Assembly (NCBI GenBank): GCA_030418545.1
Contig: QAIB01000018.1
Location: 1 to 47,024, forward strand
DNA from: Xenophilus aerolatus
GTDB taxonomy: Bacteria; Pseudomonadota; Gammaproteobacteria; Burkholderiales; Burkholderiaceae_C
Reading direction: 5' to 3'
Length of the DNA stretch: 47,024 nt
Positions 22,829 to 31,798 of the stretch are shown here, piece by piece. Within the stretch, counting starts at the first letter, position 1. Each line of letters starts with the position of its first letter. Made by a program: the position numbers and the translations under genes. The notes below the pieces were generated by a model, which was not told where the DNA came from, ran no database searches, and saw nothing but the letters and a program-made list of their open reading frames with translations.

Positions 22829-25266
22829 TCGAGTTCCGCGGTCATGGCAGCCAGTTCGGCCGGGGTGGGTTTGGGCAGCACCAGGGTCACGGTGCTGCCC
22901 GCGTCGACGGCACTGTCGATCTCGACCGAGCCGCCGTGGCGCTGCACCACGGTGCGCACCAGCAGCAGGCCCAGCCCGACGCCGTGCACCTCCGGATGGG
23001 TGTCGCGGTGCAGCCGGTGGAAGGGCTGGAACAGTTGCGACTGTAGCTCCGGCGCGATGCCCGGCCCCTGGTCGCGCACGCGCACCGCCCAGTGCCGTGG
23101 CCGCTCGACCACAGCGCAGTGCACATCGCAGCCCGGGAGCGAGTATTTCAGCGCGTTGCTCAGCACGTTGCCCAGCGCGCGGGTGATCAGCGCGCGGTCG
23201 CCCACGCACAGCGCCTCTTCGGGTCCGGCGGCGATCAGCACACGCACCTTGCGCTTGCGCGCGACCGCCCAGGCGTCGTCGGCCGTCTGGTGCAGCAGCG
23301 CCACCAGGTCGAGCGGCTCGGGCCGGAAGGGCTGCGCCTCGGCGCGCGCCAGGCTCACGAAGCCGTCGGCCAGCTCGAGGCCGGTCTGTGCCTGGCGCTC
23401 GATGCGCGCGAACAGCTCGCGCTGCGTGAACTGCTCGGGCCGGGAACGCGCCAGCTCGAGGATGGTCAGGATCGAGGCGCTGGGCTCGCGGATGTCGTGG
23501 GAGATGAAACGCAGCGCTTCGTCGCGCTGGCTCTGGGCGTGGCGCATGCGCGTGATGTCCACCAGCGCGATGAGCCAGCCGGCGTGTGCATTGGCCGTGT
23601 CGAAGAAGGGCACGCAGCGCACCAGCAGCACGCGTCCCTGCGCATCCTCGCCCTCGTCGATGACGGGCTGCAGGCTCTGGCGCAGGGCGCTGGCCGGCAT
23701 CATGGGCATCCGCTCGCCGCGGCGCGTCACGTCGGCCAGCAGTTCGTGCGCGTCGCGGCCGGCGAGGCTCTCGGCCTTCCAGTGCCGCAGCGCGGCGAGG
23801 TTGGCGATCATCACGCGCCCCTGCGTGTCGAGCACCATGGTGGCGTCGGGCAGGTGGTTGATGCCGTCGCGCACGAAACGATGCAGGTCGCGCATGCGCA
23901 GCGCGGCGGCCGAGGTCGCCGCCATCTGGCGGTCGAGGTAGTCGCCGCTCGCGTCGGGAGGCCGGGGCGCGGGAAAGCCCTCCAGCTCGGCGTTCAGCTG
24001 CTCCGAGCCCGTGCGCAGGAAGCGAAGCGCTGCCGTCAGGCGCAGGAGGCTCCACAACGGGTACACCGCCAGGAGGGCCATGAAGCCGACGGCCGGCGCG
24101 AACTGCACCCCCACCCAGGGCCGCAGCACATGCAGGCCCAGCCGCAGCCCGAGCATGGCGAGGATCAGCAGCAGCACGCCCGCGGGCCGCAGCCACAGCA
24201 GCCCGAGCAAGGCCACCGCGAGCGGCAGCACATTGAAGGCCACATCCTGCCAGGGCGAGGCCACCACCACCCTGCGTTCGGCGATGAAGCCCTGCAGCAC
24301 GTTGGCGAAGATCCGGATGCCGGCCATCAGCCCCGTGGCGCTGGGCGCCGCGGTGGCGTACGCATCGCCCATGCCGAGCGCCGTGGTGCCCAGCAGCACG
24401 TAGCGATCGCGGAACAGGTCGGGCGGCACCTTGCCGCGCAGCACGTCGATGTACGACACGCTGGCCATGGGCCGGTCGCCGATCGCGAACACGACCAGCT
24501 CGTGATCGCTGCGCAACCAGGGCCCCTGCGGGCCCGGTGGCGGCGGCAGCGTCGGGTGGGCCGGCAAGCTGCCGCCGCGGCCCCAGGCCTCGCCCGCCTC
24601 GTACAGCGCCTTGACGAAGTGCGGCCAGGGACGGCCATCGAAGCCCTCCGTCTGGTAGATGCTGCGCGCCACGCCGTCCTGGTCGAGCGAGATGTGGGCA
24701 TGGCCGATGCCTGCGGCCGCCGCGGCCAGCACGGGCACCGGCACGAGCTCCTTCTGCGGCTGGCCGCCAGCCGACTGGAGCGCCATCGGCAGCACCACGC
24801 AGCCGCTGTCGCGCATCGCCTCGGCCAGCACCAGATCGTCCTCGCGGTCGGTGGCATCCTGCTCGGTCAGCAGCAGGTCCAGGCCGATGCAGCGCGGCGA
24901 CTGCGCGGCGATGCGGCGCAGCACCTCGGCGTGCAACGCGCGGCGCCACGGCCAGCGCCCGACGGCCTCGAGCGAGGCGTCGTCGATGGTGACGAGCACG
25001 ACGTCGTCCGTGCCTGGCTGGCCCATTGCCGCGCGGGCGTTGTCCTGCAGCATGCGGTCCACGCGCGGGAAGGGCTGCAGCAGCGTGAGCACGGTGGTGG
25101 CGCACAGCAAGGTGCTGGACAGCAGCAGCCAGGGACCACGCTGGTGCCACACACGACGCCCGATGCGCTGCAGGCGCCCGGCCCACGTGCGCGGCGCGCC
25201 CGGCGCGGCGCCCCCGGCGTCCGTGGGCGCCAGCGCGGAACGTCTCGGATCGGGCGGATGCTGCAC
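22825..25266 (-). CDS. CHASE2-domain sensor histidine kinase
   Basis: An 813-residue membrane kinase. One membrane helix at about 46-63 is followed by a periplasmic CHASE2 domain (about 70-335; VVLVTIDDASLEAVGRWPW and RDRYVLLGTTALGMGD are typical). Then come two or three helices (about 345-408), a PAS-like domain (465-570; NHLPDATMVLDTQGRVMIAN), the H-box ALRFISHDIREPSASI with His590, and an HATPase_c domain with ALGNVLSNALKYS (N), DQGPGIAP (G1) and GVGLGLLLV (G2). The start is a GTG at 25266, 4 nt after the FecR-protein stop. All residues for autophosphorylation are present. The coupled response regulator two genes upstream is the obvious partner. The CHASE2 ligand is unknown. Confidence 0.93.
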   Translation of the reverse strand: MQHPPDPRRSALAPTDAGGAAPGAPRTWAGRLQRIGRRVWHQRGPWLLLSSTLLCATTVLTLLQPFPRVDRMLQDNARAAMGQPGTDDVVLVTIDDASLEAVGRWPWRRALHAEVLRRIAAQSPRCIGLDLLLTEQDATDREDDLVLAEAMRDSGCVVLPMALQSAGGQPQKELVPVPVLAAAAAGIGHAHISLDQDGVARSIYQTEGFDGRPWPHFVKALYEAGEAWGRGGSLPAHPTLPPPPGPQGPWLRSDHELVVFAIGDRPMASVSYIDVLRGKVPPDLFRDRYVLLGTTALGMGDAYATAAPSATGLMAGIRIFANVLQGFIAERRVVVASPWQDVAFNVLPLAVALLGLLWLRPAGVLLLILAMLGLRLGLHVLRPWVGVQFAPAVGFMALLAVYPLWSLLRLTAALRFLRTGSEQLNAELEGFPAPRPPDASGDYLDRQMAATSAAALRMRDLHRFVRDGINHLPDATMVLDTQGRVMIANLAALRHWKAESLAGRDAHELLADVTRRGERMPMMPASALRQSLQPVIDEGEDAQGRVLLVRCVPFFDTANAHAGWLIALVDITRMRHAQSQRDEALRFISHDIREPSASILTILELARSRPEQFTQRELFARIERQAQTGLELADGFVSLARAEAQPFRPEPLDLVALLHQTADDAWAVARKRKVRVLIAAGPEEALCVGDRALITRALGNVLSNALKYSLPGCDVHCAVVERPRHWAVRVRDQGPGIAPELQSQLFQPFHRLHRDTHPEVHGVGLGLLLVRTVVQRHGGSVEIDSAVDAGSTVTLVLPKPTPAELAAMTAELE

Positions 25267-25270
25267 CGCT

Positions 25271-27004
25271 TCAGGGACGCAGCACGGGCTCGCCGTCGCT
25301 GCTGGTCACGCGGCCGCCGCTGCCACTCTGGAGCATGCCGCCGACCTGCACGCGGCGCGCCGGCGCCCAGGGGCCCACCAGGCCGCCGGCGTCGAGGGCC
25401 TGCAGGCGCACGTAGTACAGGCCGCGCGGCAGCCCGCTGAGCGTCCATTGCGCTTGCTTCAGGTCGGCCTCCAGGACGATGCGTTGGAAGGTCGGCTCGC
25501 TGGCGACCTGGCCCCGGAAGGTCTGGCCGGGCGCCGCTGCCCAGTGCAGGGTGGGATTCTCGCCCGCGTCGACGACCTCGACCTGATCGATCCGCGGCGC
25601 CGCGACGACGGAGAAGCGCTGCGCGGGCGCGAAGGGGCCGTGGTCGCCGGCCGCCGTGCCGTCGTCGCGCACCGACGCCACGCGCCAGTGGTACTCGCCC
25701 GGCGCGAGCGCCCCCAGGCCCACGCGACAACGCGCCAGGCGCGGCTCGTCGATCTCCGGCGCGGTGAAGTCGGCTCGGCTGGCCACCTGCACATGCACCC
25801 ACGCCACGCCCGCGACTTCGGAACAGACCAGCTGCGCGCCCTCGGCCGTGACCCGGCCGCCGGGCGGCGGGTATTGATAGAGCGGCGGCACCGGGCGTGC
25901 ATGCACGCGGATCCGGCGCTGCGCCTCGGCTCCGGCCAGCCCGTCGGCATCGAGCGCCCGCACGCCCACGGTGTAGATGCCATCTTCGAGCGTGGGCAGG
26001 TCCAGTCGTCCACCATGCGCCACGCCGTTGCGCAGCACCTCCTGGAATGCCGGATCGCGCGCGATGCGGACCTCGTGATCGCCGGCGAGCGCGCCGAGGT
26101 CGAGCCGCATGATGCTGGCGTCCTCGTAGGTCTCGGCCAGGGCACCGAGCTCGGGGGCGGCCGGCAGGACACGCCGGCTGCCGAGCTGGCCCCCCGCTCG
26201 CACCACAACGCCCTGGCCCGGTCCCAGCCGGGCGGTGCGAGCCTTGGCGCGTCGTGAGGGCGCTTGGGCACGCAACGCAACCTCCCCCTCGCTCACCGCG
26301 GTGCCCACGCGGCCGTCTTCCGCCACGGAAACATCGAAGCGCGTGCCACGCACGCTGGCGACCGCACCCGGGGCATGGATCTCGAAGACGCGGCCCGCGG
26401 GCTGCTTGGACACCTCGGATTCGACCTTGCCCTTCTTCACGTCGACGACGGACTCGAAGCTGGCGGCGTTGTTGCGCCGGCGCAGGCGTTTGAGCTCGAC
26501 GTCGGATCCCGCCAGCACGCGCACGATCGACCCGTCGGCCAGGCGCAGCCGCAGGTACCCGTCCTCCGGCACCTGGATGCGCGTGCCCTCCGTCAGGCTG
26601 GCGCCGGGAATGACCGGCGCGGGCGCCGCGTCGGGCCGCTGCGCGCCGCCCGCCTGGCTGACCACGCCCTGGCCGCGCACGAACTCCACACGGGCGCCCA
26701 GCGCCGACGGCTTGAGCAGGCGCGCCGGGATGCGCACCGTGCTGCCCGGGGCGAGTGCGTCCGGGTCGTCGATGCCGTTGAGGCGCTGCAACTGGCGCCA
26801 CTGGCGCGGCTCGCGCAGGTAGCGCGCGCCGATGGTGGCGAGGGTCTCGCCAGGGCTCACCTGGTGCGTCGTGTAGCCGCCCTGGCCGGCGGCCGGGGCC
26901 GAGGGCGCGCGGGCCTGCGCGCATGCCGGGCCGGCCGCCGCCGCGAGCAGCAGGCCACCGGCCACCACGCGCCGCAGCAGCCCGCGCAGGCGCGCGCCGC
27001 TCAT
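25271..27004 (-). CDS. Exported LysM-FecR domain protein with Fn3-like repeats
   Basis: A 577-residue exported protein. The signal peptide ends near residue 29 (AGPACAQ). A LysM domain (about 44-93; THQVSPGETLATIGARYL and GSTVRIPARL) should bind peptidoglycan. A FecR domain (about 130-246) has EDGYLRLRLADGSIVRVLAGS and VASVRGTRFDVSV. Three fibronectin-III-like segments follow, each with an aromatic GxYxxxVRAxDxxG-type strand (near 341-356, 436-447 and 527-541). The start ATG at 27004 overlaps the response regulator stop (ATGA). Unlike classic FecR it has no N-terminal anti-sigma domain and no nearby sigma factor, so it probably works with the CHASE2 kinase made from the next gene. Confidence 0.9.
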   Translation of the reverse strand: MSGARLRGLLRRVVAGGLLLAAAAGPACAQARAPSAPAAGQGGYTTHQVSPGETLATIGARYLREPRQWRQLQRLNGIDDPDALAPGSTVRIPARLLKPSALGARVEFVRGQGVVSQAGGAQRPDAAPAPVIPGASLTEGTRIQVPEDGYLRLRLADGSIVRVLAGSDVELKRLRRRNNAASFESVVDVKKGKVESEVSKQPAGRVFEIHAPGAVASVRGTRFDVSVAEDGRVGTAVSEGEVALRAQAPSRRAKARTARLGPGQGVVVRAGGQLGSRRVLPAAPELGALAETYEDASIMRLDLGALAGDHEVRIARDPAFQEVLRNGVAHGGRLDLPTLEDGIYTVGVRALDADGLAGAEAQRRIRVHARPVPPLYQYPPPGGRVTAEGAQLVCSEVAGVAWVHVQVASRADFTAPEIDEPRLARCRVGLGALAPGEYHWRVASVRDDGTAAGDHGPFAPAQRFSVVAAPRIDQVEVVDAGENPTLHWAAAPGQTFRGQVASEPTFQRIVLEADLKQAQWTLSGLPRGLYYVRLQALDAGGLVGPWAPARRVQVGGMLQSGSGGRVTSSDGEPVLRP

Positions 27005-27729
27005 AGCGAGGCGCTGAGGGCGTCCGGCCGGGTGCTCAGTGCGTCGCCGTCGATGGCTTCGAGGCGGTAGCCCAGGCCGTAGATAGCGGACAGCAGGAAG
27101 CCGTTGTTCGGCCGCAGGTCCAGCTTGGTGCGAAGCCGCGAGATGTGGGTGTCGAGCGAGCGCGAGGGCGCTTCCGGGCCGTGGCCCCACACCGCTTCGC
27201 GCAGGTGGTCGCGCGAAAGCAGGCGCCCCATGTTCTGGAACAGGAACAGTGCGAGTTCGTACTCGCGGTGCTTCAACTCCAGCGGCTCGCCGTTGACATG
27301 CAGCGTGCGCGAGTGCGGGAAGAAGTGGTAGGGCCCGAATACCACCTCGGTCTCGTGCTGGGCCGGATAGGCGCGCCGCAGCAGCGCCTGCGTGCGGGCG
27401 GAGAGCTCGCCCACGCGGATGGGCTTGGGCATGAAGTCGTCGGCGCCCACGCCCAGGCCTTCGACCATGTCGGCCTCCTCGCGACGGTTCGTCACGAAGA
27501 GGATCGGGATGCGGTTGAGCAGTTCCTGCCGGATCGACCGGACCACCGCCGGGCCCGCCACGTCGGGCAGGCTCCAGTCGAGGATGAGGAGGTCGAAGGT
27601 CTCCTGGCGAAGGGCCCGCAGCAGGGCCTTGCCTTCGACATAACCGTGGCACTCGTGTCCAAGGCCTTCCATCGTGTGCCGGATCAGTTCGAGCTGACTC
27701 GGCTCATCGTCGAGCGCGGCGATGCGCAT
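27001..27729 (-). CDS. OmpR-family response regulator
   Basis: A 242-residue regulator. The receiver domain starts MRIAALDDEPSQ with the acidic pair at 8-9, the phospho-acceptor D51 in LLILDWSLPD, T80 in FVTNRR and K102 in FMPKPIR. A winged-helix domain (about 136-232) has LKHREYELALFLFQNMGR and SRSLDTHISRLRTKL. ATG 27729 is preceded by GGGAGA, and an upstream in-frame extension to 27837 is not family-like. It is the first gene of the coupled operon and should be phosphorylated by the CHASE2 kinase. Target genes are unknown; autoregulation through the repeats upstream is possible. Confidence 0.93.
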   Translation of the reverse strand: MRIAALDDEPSQLELIRHTMEGLGHECHGYVEGKALLRALRQETFDLLILDWSLPDVAGPAVVRSIRQELLNRIPILFVTNRREEADMVEGLGVGADDFMPKPIRVGELSARTQALLRRAYPAQHETEVVFGPYHFFPHSRTLHVNGEPLELKHREYELALFLFQNMGRLLSRDHLREAVWGHGPEAPSRSLDTHISRLRTKLDLRPNNGFLLSAIYGLGYRLEAIDGDALSTRPDALSASL

Positions 27730-27770
27730 ACCGTTATCTCCCTGACTTTGTGAACTCGGAACGCGAGGTT

Positions 27771-27815
27771 CTGGCAACCAATGCAAACCTCGGCCCACCT
27801 TTGTAACTGGCAACC
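27771..27815. repeat. Direct repeats CTGGCAACC upstream of the response regulator gene
   Basis: The nonamer occurs at 27771-27779 and 27807-27815, with starts 36 bp apart, in the probable promoter region of the operon. It could be a regulator-binding pair, but the spacing is not the usual OmpR-type one. Confidence 0.35.
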
Positions 27816-27843
27816 TCCTGATGCAAGCGCGTGGCAAGTGGCG

Positions 27844-27868
27844 ATATTCAAAAAAAGCGTTGAATATT
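27844..27868. repeat. Inverted repeat ATATTCA/TGAATAT
   Basis: Seven-base arms are separated by about ten bases (AAAAAAGCGT). The context is AT-rich, about 115-140 bp upstream of the response regulator start. It could be an operator or a weak hairpin. Confidence 0.4.
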
Positions 27869-27939
27869 CACGAATGACGTTGTAGCCCCAGATCGATTCG
27901 GCGGGCTGAAACATTTTGTGAGATTAGGAGCCTGCCCAC

Positions 27940-28080
27940 ATGGAATCTGCACCATCATCGATGGCGCGTCGATTCGAACATGCGTGCTTAGTCGAACCAT
28001 TCAAATTCAACCGGTCGCAAATACTCATTTGCTCGAGAGAGCGGCAATCCTCTGAAAAAGACCGATGGGAGCGCAATTAG
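27940..28080 (+). CDS. Possible 46-residue small protein
   Basis: An ATG at 27940 with AGGAG nine bases upstream opens a 46-codon frame ending in TAG at 28080. The product begins MESAPSSMARRFEHACLVEP and is basic, with many Arg, Ser and Glu residues. Codon use (TCA, TTA, AAA, AAT) is unlike the GC-rich neighbours. No family is recognised. It may be a chance frame in an AT-richer region; the only positive evidence is the ribosome-binding site. Confidence 0.2.
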   Translation: MESAPSSMARRFEHACLVEPFKFNRSQILICSRERQSSEKDRWERN

Positions 28081-28456
28081 ACGAAACAGGTCGCGACCCG
28101 ACAGCCGAGCAAGAGCCTTTCAAGCGCGGTCCCGACGGTAGCTTTTAAGACAATTCGGCTTTTCCAATAAATGGTCCTGCCATCCTTTGACTGACGCTTT
28201 GCATGAGCTTTTTCCAGACAGTCCTCAAGCGCCCGATCAAACCGCAAAGATGATCGTGCCGCCTGGCGCCGCTGCCTGAATTGAAGGTGCCGCGAAACAA
28301 TCAACACGGCCAACGGGCGAGCCTGGTTGCACCCCTTGCCACCACGTCGGCCGATACACCACGGACGACGCCCCGTTTCACATTCGCGCGCCCGAAGGCG
28401 CGACCTACCGCCACCGGGCGGGCGCCGATGCGCCCGCCGTGGCCTTCGTCATGGCA

Positions 28457-28523
28457 CATTTGCTATGAAATAGATAGCTGACTGCGCCCGTCCCACGGGC
28501 GCCACAGCCCGATTTCGATCGAG
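28457..28523 (+). repeat. Dispersed intergenic repeat, copy 5
   Basis: It reads TTTGCTATGAAATAGATAGC, then TGACT, then GCGCCCG-tccca-CGGGCGC, then CACAGCCCGATTTCGATCGAG. All blocks of the family are present, including a perfect 7-bp central palindrome. It lies about 85 bp upstream of pntA. Confidence 0.8.
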
Positions 28524-28532
28524 AAAACAGGC

Positions 28533-28549
28533 GACAGGGAGCCCCTGTC
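28533..28549. other. Small perfect hairpin upstream of pntA
   Basis: GACAGGG-AGC-CCCTGTC forms a 7-bp stem with a 3-nt loop, 57-74 bp before the pntA start. It could be a palindromic regulator site or an RNA hairpin in the leader. Confidence 0.4.
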
Positions 28550-28606
28550 ATCTTCATGTAAGCTCGCGCCGAGTTCGCGACAGCCCGTCGCCTCGAGGAG
28601 ACTTCC

Positions 28607-30247
28607 ATGCAGACAGACAACCCTGCCGCGACGACGGCGGGTGAATCCCGTGTTGCCGTCCCCCCGCAACGCATCGGCGTGCCGCGCGAGATCTTCGCCG
28701 GCGAGAAGCGCGTCGCGACGGTGCCCGACGTGGTCGAGAAACTCATCAAGCTGGGCTTTCGCGTCGCCGTGGAAACGGGCGCCGGCGAGGCGGCGAACTT
28801 CAGCGACGAGGCGTACCGCGCCGCCGGCGCCGAGATCGTGCCCGACGCCGCCACGCTCTGGGCCACCGCCGACATCGTCTTCAAGGTCCGCCCGCCCACC
28901 ATCAATGAAGTGGCGCTGATGCGCGAGGGCGGCACGCTCGTCGACTTCATCTGGCCGGCACAGAACCCCGAGCTGATGCAGCAGCTGGCGTCGCGCCACG
29001 CCACGGTGCTGGCCATCGACTGCCTGCCGCGCACGCTGAGCCGGGCGCAGAAGATGGACGCGCTGACCTCCACCGCCGGCGTGTCGGGCTACCGCGCGGT
29101 GATCGAGGCGGCCAACGCCTTCGGCCGCTTCTTCAACGGCCAGATCACGGCCGCGGGCAAGGTGCCGCCTGCGAAGGTGTTCATCGCCGGCGCCGGTGTG
29201 GCTGGCCTCGCAGCCATCGGCACCGCGGCCAACCTGGGCGCCATCGTGCGCGCCAACGACACCCGCGCCGAGGTGGCCGACCAGGTCAAGTCGCTGGGCG
29301 GCGAGTTCGTCAAGGTCGACTACGACGAGGAAGGTTCCGGCGGCGGCAGCTACGCCAAGGTGATGAGCGAAGGCTTCCAGGCCGCGCAGCGCAAGATGTA
29401 CGCGGAGCAGGCGAAGGACGCCGACATCATCATCACGACGGCGCTGATCCCCGGCAAACCGGCGCCCAAGCTCATCACGGCCGAGATGGTGCAGTCGATG
29501 AAGCCCGGCAGCGTGATCGTCGACATGGCGGCCGAGCAGGGCGGCAACTGCGAGCTGACGGTCCCCGGCGAGGCCGTGGTGCGCCACGGCGTGACCATCG
29601 TCGGCTACACCGACCTGGCCTCGCGCCTGGCCAAACAGTCGTCGACGCTCTACGCCACCAACCTGCTGCGCCTGACCGAGGAGCTGTGCAAGGCCAAGGA
29701 CGGCGTCGCGGTCGTGAACATGGAGGACGACGCGATCCGCGGCCTCACCGTGGTCAAGGACGGCGCCATCACCTGGCCCGCCCCGCCGCTCAAGCAGGCA
29801 CCCGCGCCGGCACCCAAGGCCGCCGCCGCGCCGGTCGAGAAGAAGAAGAGCGGCCACGGCCATGGCAGCGCCGGCCCGATGCCCGCGAAGACGCTTGCCA
29901 TCCTCTTCGCCGTCGCGGCCGTGGCCTTCTGGTTCATCGGCGCCTTCGCGCCGGCCGCCTTCCTCGGCCACTTCACGGTCTTCGTGCTGGCCTGCTTCAT
30001 CGGCTACATGGTGGTGTGGAACGTCACGCCCGCGCTGCACACGCCGCTGATGAGCGTGACCAACGCCATCTCCAGCATCATCGCCATCGGCGCGCTGGTG
30101 CAGATCGCGCCGCCGGCCCTGGGCGTCGACGGCCGGCCCGACGGGCTGATCCGGTGGCTGGCCTTCGCCGCGCTGGTGCTCACGGCCGTGAACATGTTCG
30201 GTGGCTTCGCGGTCACCCGCCGCATGCTGGCGATGTTCCGCAAGTAA
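28607..30247 (+). CDS. pntA: NAD(P) transhydrogenase subunit alpha, fused form
   Basis: A 546-residue protein combining the NAD(H)-binding domain and the alpha-subunit membrane domain, as in E. coli PntA. The N-terminal part has [32 protein letters not shown] and the nucleotide loop [21 protein letters not shown], plus [13 protein letters not shown] Pro/Ala-rich linker and a His-rich KKKSGHGHG segment lead into four C-terminal membrane helices. The enzyme couples proton re-entry to hydride transfer from NADH to NADP+. GAGGAGA eight bases before ATG 28607 supports the start. pntB follows after 34 nt. Confidence 0.96.
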   Translation: MQTDNPAATTAGESRVAVPPQRIGVPREIFAGEKRVATVPDVVEKLIKLGFRVAVETGAGEAANFSDEAYRAAGAEIVPDAATLWATADIVFKVRPPTINEVALMREGGTLVDFIWPAQNPELMQQLASRHATVLAIDCLPRTLSRAQKMDALTSTAGVSGYRAVIEAANAFGRFFNGQITAAGKVPPAKVFIAGAGVAGLAAIGTAANLGAIVRANDTRAEVADQVKSLGGEFVKVDYDEEGSGGGSYAKVMSEGFQAAQRKMYAEQAKDADIIITTALIPGKPAPKLITAEMVQSMKPGSVIVDMAAEQGGNCELTVPGEAVVRHGVTIVGYTDLASRLAKQSSTLYATNLLRLTEELCKAKDGVAVVNMEDDAIRGLTVVKDGAITWPAPPLKQAPAPAPKAAAAPVEKKKSGHGHGSAGPMPAKTLAILFAVAAVAFWFIGAFAPAAFLGHFTVFVLACFIGYMVVWNVTPALHTPLMSVTNAISSIIAIGALVQIAPPALGVDGRPDGLIRWLAFAALVLTAVNMFGGFAVTRRMLAMFRK

Positions 30248-30281
30248 CGACAACAAGAAGAAGAACGAGGAGCACACGCAC

Positions 30282-31697
30282 ATGTCCCCAAGTCTTGCCA
30301 CGGTCGCCTACCTGGGCGCCGCGATCCTGTTCATCCTGAGCCTGGGCGGGCTCTCCAACCCCGAGACCTCGCGCCGCGGCAACCTCTTCGGCATGGTCGG
30401 CATGGCGCTGGCCGTGCTGGCCACGGTCTTCGGCCCGCGCGTGGGCGCAGGCGGCATCGCCTGGATCGTCATCGCGCTGGTCATCGGCGGCGGCATCGGC
30501 CTGTACGCGGCCAGGGTCGTGAAGATGACGCAGATGCCCGAGCTGGTCGCGCTGATGCACAGCCTGGTGGGCCTCGCCGCCTGCCTGGTGGGCTTTGCGA
30601 GCTACGTCGACACCTCGATCCGGCTCGAGGGGGCAGAGAAGATCATCCACGAGGTCGAGATCTACGTCGGCATCCTGATCGGCGCCGTCACCTTCAGCGG
30701 CTCGCTCGTCGCCTTCGGCAAGCTCAACGGCAGGATCGGCGGCAAGCCGCTGCTGCTGCCCGGGCGCCACTGGCTGAACCTGGTCGCGCTGCTGGTCGTG
30801 GTCTGGCTCGGGCGCATGTTCCTCGGTGCGCACGACGTGCAGGCCGGCATGCTGCCGCTGATCGTGATGACCGTCATCGCCCTGCTCTTCGGCGTGCACA
30901 TGGTGATGGCCATCGGCGGCGCCGACATGCCGGTGGTGGTGTCGATGCTCAACAGCTACTCGGGCTGGGCCGCCGCCGCCACGGGCTTCATGCTGAGCAA
31001 CGACCTGCTGATCGTCACCGGCGCGCTGGTGGGCTCCTCGGGCGCCATCCTGAGCTACATCATGTGCCAGGCGATGAACCGCAACTTCATCAGCGTGATC
31101 GCCGGCGGCTTCGGTTCGGGCGCTCCCGCCAAGAAGAGCGGCGACGCCGCGGCCGCCGAGCCGCAGGGCGAAGTCACCCCTATCAGCGCCGCGGAAACCG
31201 CCGAGCTGCTGCGCGATGCCAAGAGCGTGATCATCGTGCCGGGCTACGGCATGGCCGTGGCGCAGGCACAGCACACCGTCAACGAGATCGTGCGCACCCT
31301 GCGCGACAAGGGTGTCGAGGTGCGCTTCGCGATCCACCCGGTGGCCGGACGCATGCCGGGCCACATGAACGTGCTGCTGGCCGAGGCCAAGGTGCCCTAC
31401 GACATCGTGATGGAGATGGACGAGATCAACGACGACTTCCCCGACACCGACGTGGCGATGGTCATCGGCGCCAACGACATCGTGAACCCGGCCGCGCAGG
31501 ACGACCCCGCCAGCCCCATCGCCGGCATGCCGGTGCTGGAGGTGTGGAAGGCCAAGACCTCGATCGTGATGAAGCGCTCCATGGCCTCGGGCTACGCCGG
31601 CGTGGACAACCCGCTGTTCTACAAGGAGAACAACCGGATGCTGTTCGGCGATGCCAAGAAGATGCTGGACGAGGTGCTCGGCGCCCTGACGGGCTGA
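30282..31697 (+). CDS. pntB: NAD(P) transhydrogenase subunit beta
   Basis: A 471-residue partner of PntA. The N-terminal half is a bundle of membrane helices ([20 protein letters not shown], then [20 protein letters not shown] and others). The C-terminal NADP(H)-binding domain shows [54 protein letters not shown] and [13 protein letters not shown], all classic for dIII. ATG 30282 is preceded by GAGGAG at a somewhat long spacing of about 11 nt. With PntA it supplies NADPH for biosynthesis. Confidence 0.97.
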   Translation: MSPSLATVAYLGAAILFILSLGGLSNPETSRRGNLFGMVGMALAVLATVFGPRVGAGGIAWIVIALVIGGGIGLYAARVVKMTQMPELVALMHSLVGLAACLVGFASYVDTSIRLEGAEKIIHEVEIYVGILIGAVTFSGSLVAFGKLNGRIGGKPLLLPGRHWLNLVALLVVVWLGRMFLGAHDVQAGMLPLIVMTVIALLFGVHMVMAIGGADMPVVVSMLNSYSGWAAAATGFMLSNDLLIVTGALVGSSGAILSYIMCQAMNRNFISVIAGGFGSGAPAKKSGDAAAAEPQGEVTPISAAETAELLRDAKSVIIVPGYGMAVAQAQHTVNEIVRTLRDKGVEVRFAIHPVAGRMPGHMNVLLAEAKVPYDIVMEMDEINDDFPDTDVAMVIGANDIVNPAAQDDPASPIAGMPVLEVWKAKTSIVMKRSMASGYAGVDNPLFYKENNRMLFGDAKKMLDEVLGALTG

Positions 31698-31718
31698 ACG
31701 CGGGCCCCACGCGCAAGC

Positions 31719-31789
31719 CCTTTGCTATGGTTCCTGTAGCTCAACGCGCCCATTCGACCGGCGCTGCAGCGCAATTTTTCCAGATGGAG
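31719..31789 (+). repeat. Dispersed intergenic repeat, copy 6
   Basis: It reads CTTTGCTATGGTTCCTGTAGC, followed (separately) by TCAA, a degraded palindrome GCGCCCA-ttcga-CCGGCGC, and TGCAGCGCAATTTTTCCAG. It fills most of the pntB-fadD spacer and ends ten bases before the ligase start. It is more diverged than copies 3, 5 and 8. Confidence 0.65.
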
Positions 31790-31798
31790 ACAGAGAAG

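Larger units (their letters stand above)
27730..28606. other. AT-richer 877-bp intergenic region between the sensor operon and pntA
   Basis: This divergent region is visibly richer in A/T than its surroundings. It holds a 7-bp inverted repeat, ATATTCA...TGAATAT, and a pair of CTGGCAACC direct repeats upstream of the response regulator. It also holds a possible 46-codon ORF (27940-28080), a copy of the dispersed repeat (28457-28523), and a small perfect hairpin before pntA. A 78-codon minus-strand frame at 28077-28313 has only a TTG start and no recognisable features. I see no RNA gene in it. It may be a remnant of acquired DNA plus regulatory sequence. Confidence 0.6.

Noticed and set aside
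22373-25186. A 937-codon frame that reads through the kinase region into the DUF4019-like gene
   Set aside because: Only its last 151 codons, after the ATGA overlap, look like a protein (signal peptide and family motif). The remainder is Arg/Ala-rich frame-shifted kinase sequence.
28077-28313. A 78-codon minus-strand frame in the AT-richer spacer
   Set aside because: Only a TTG start, no ribosome-binding site, no family resemblance and no co-directional partner; kept only as part of the region description.
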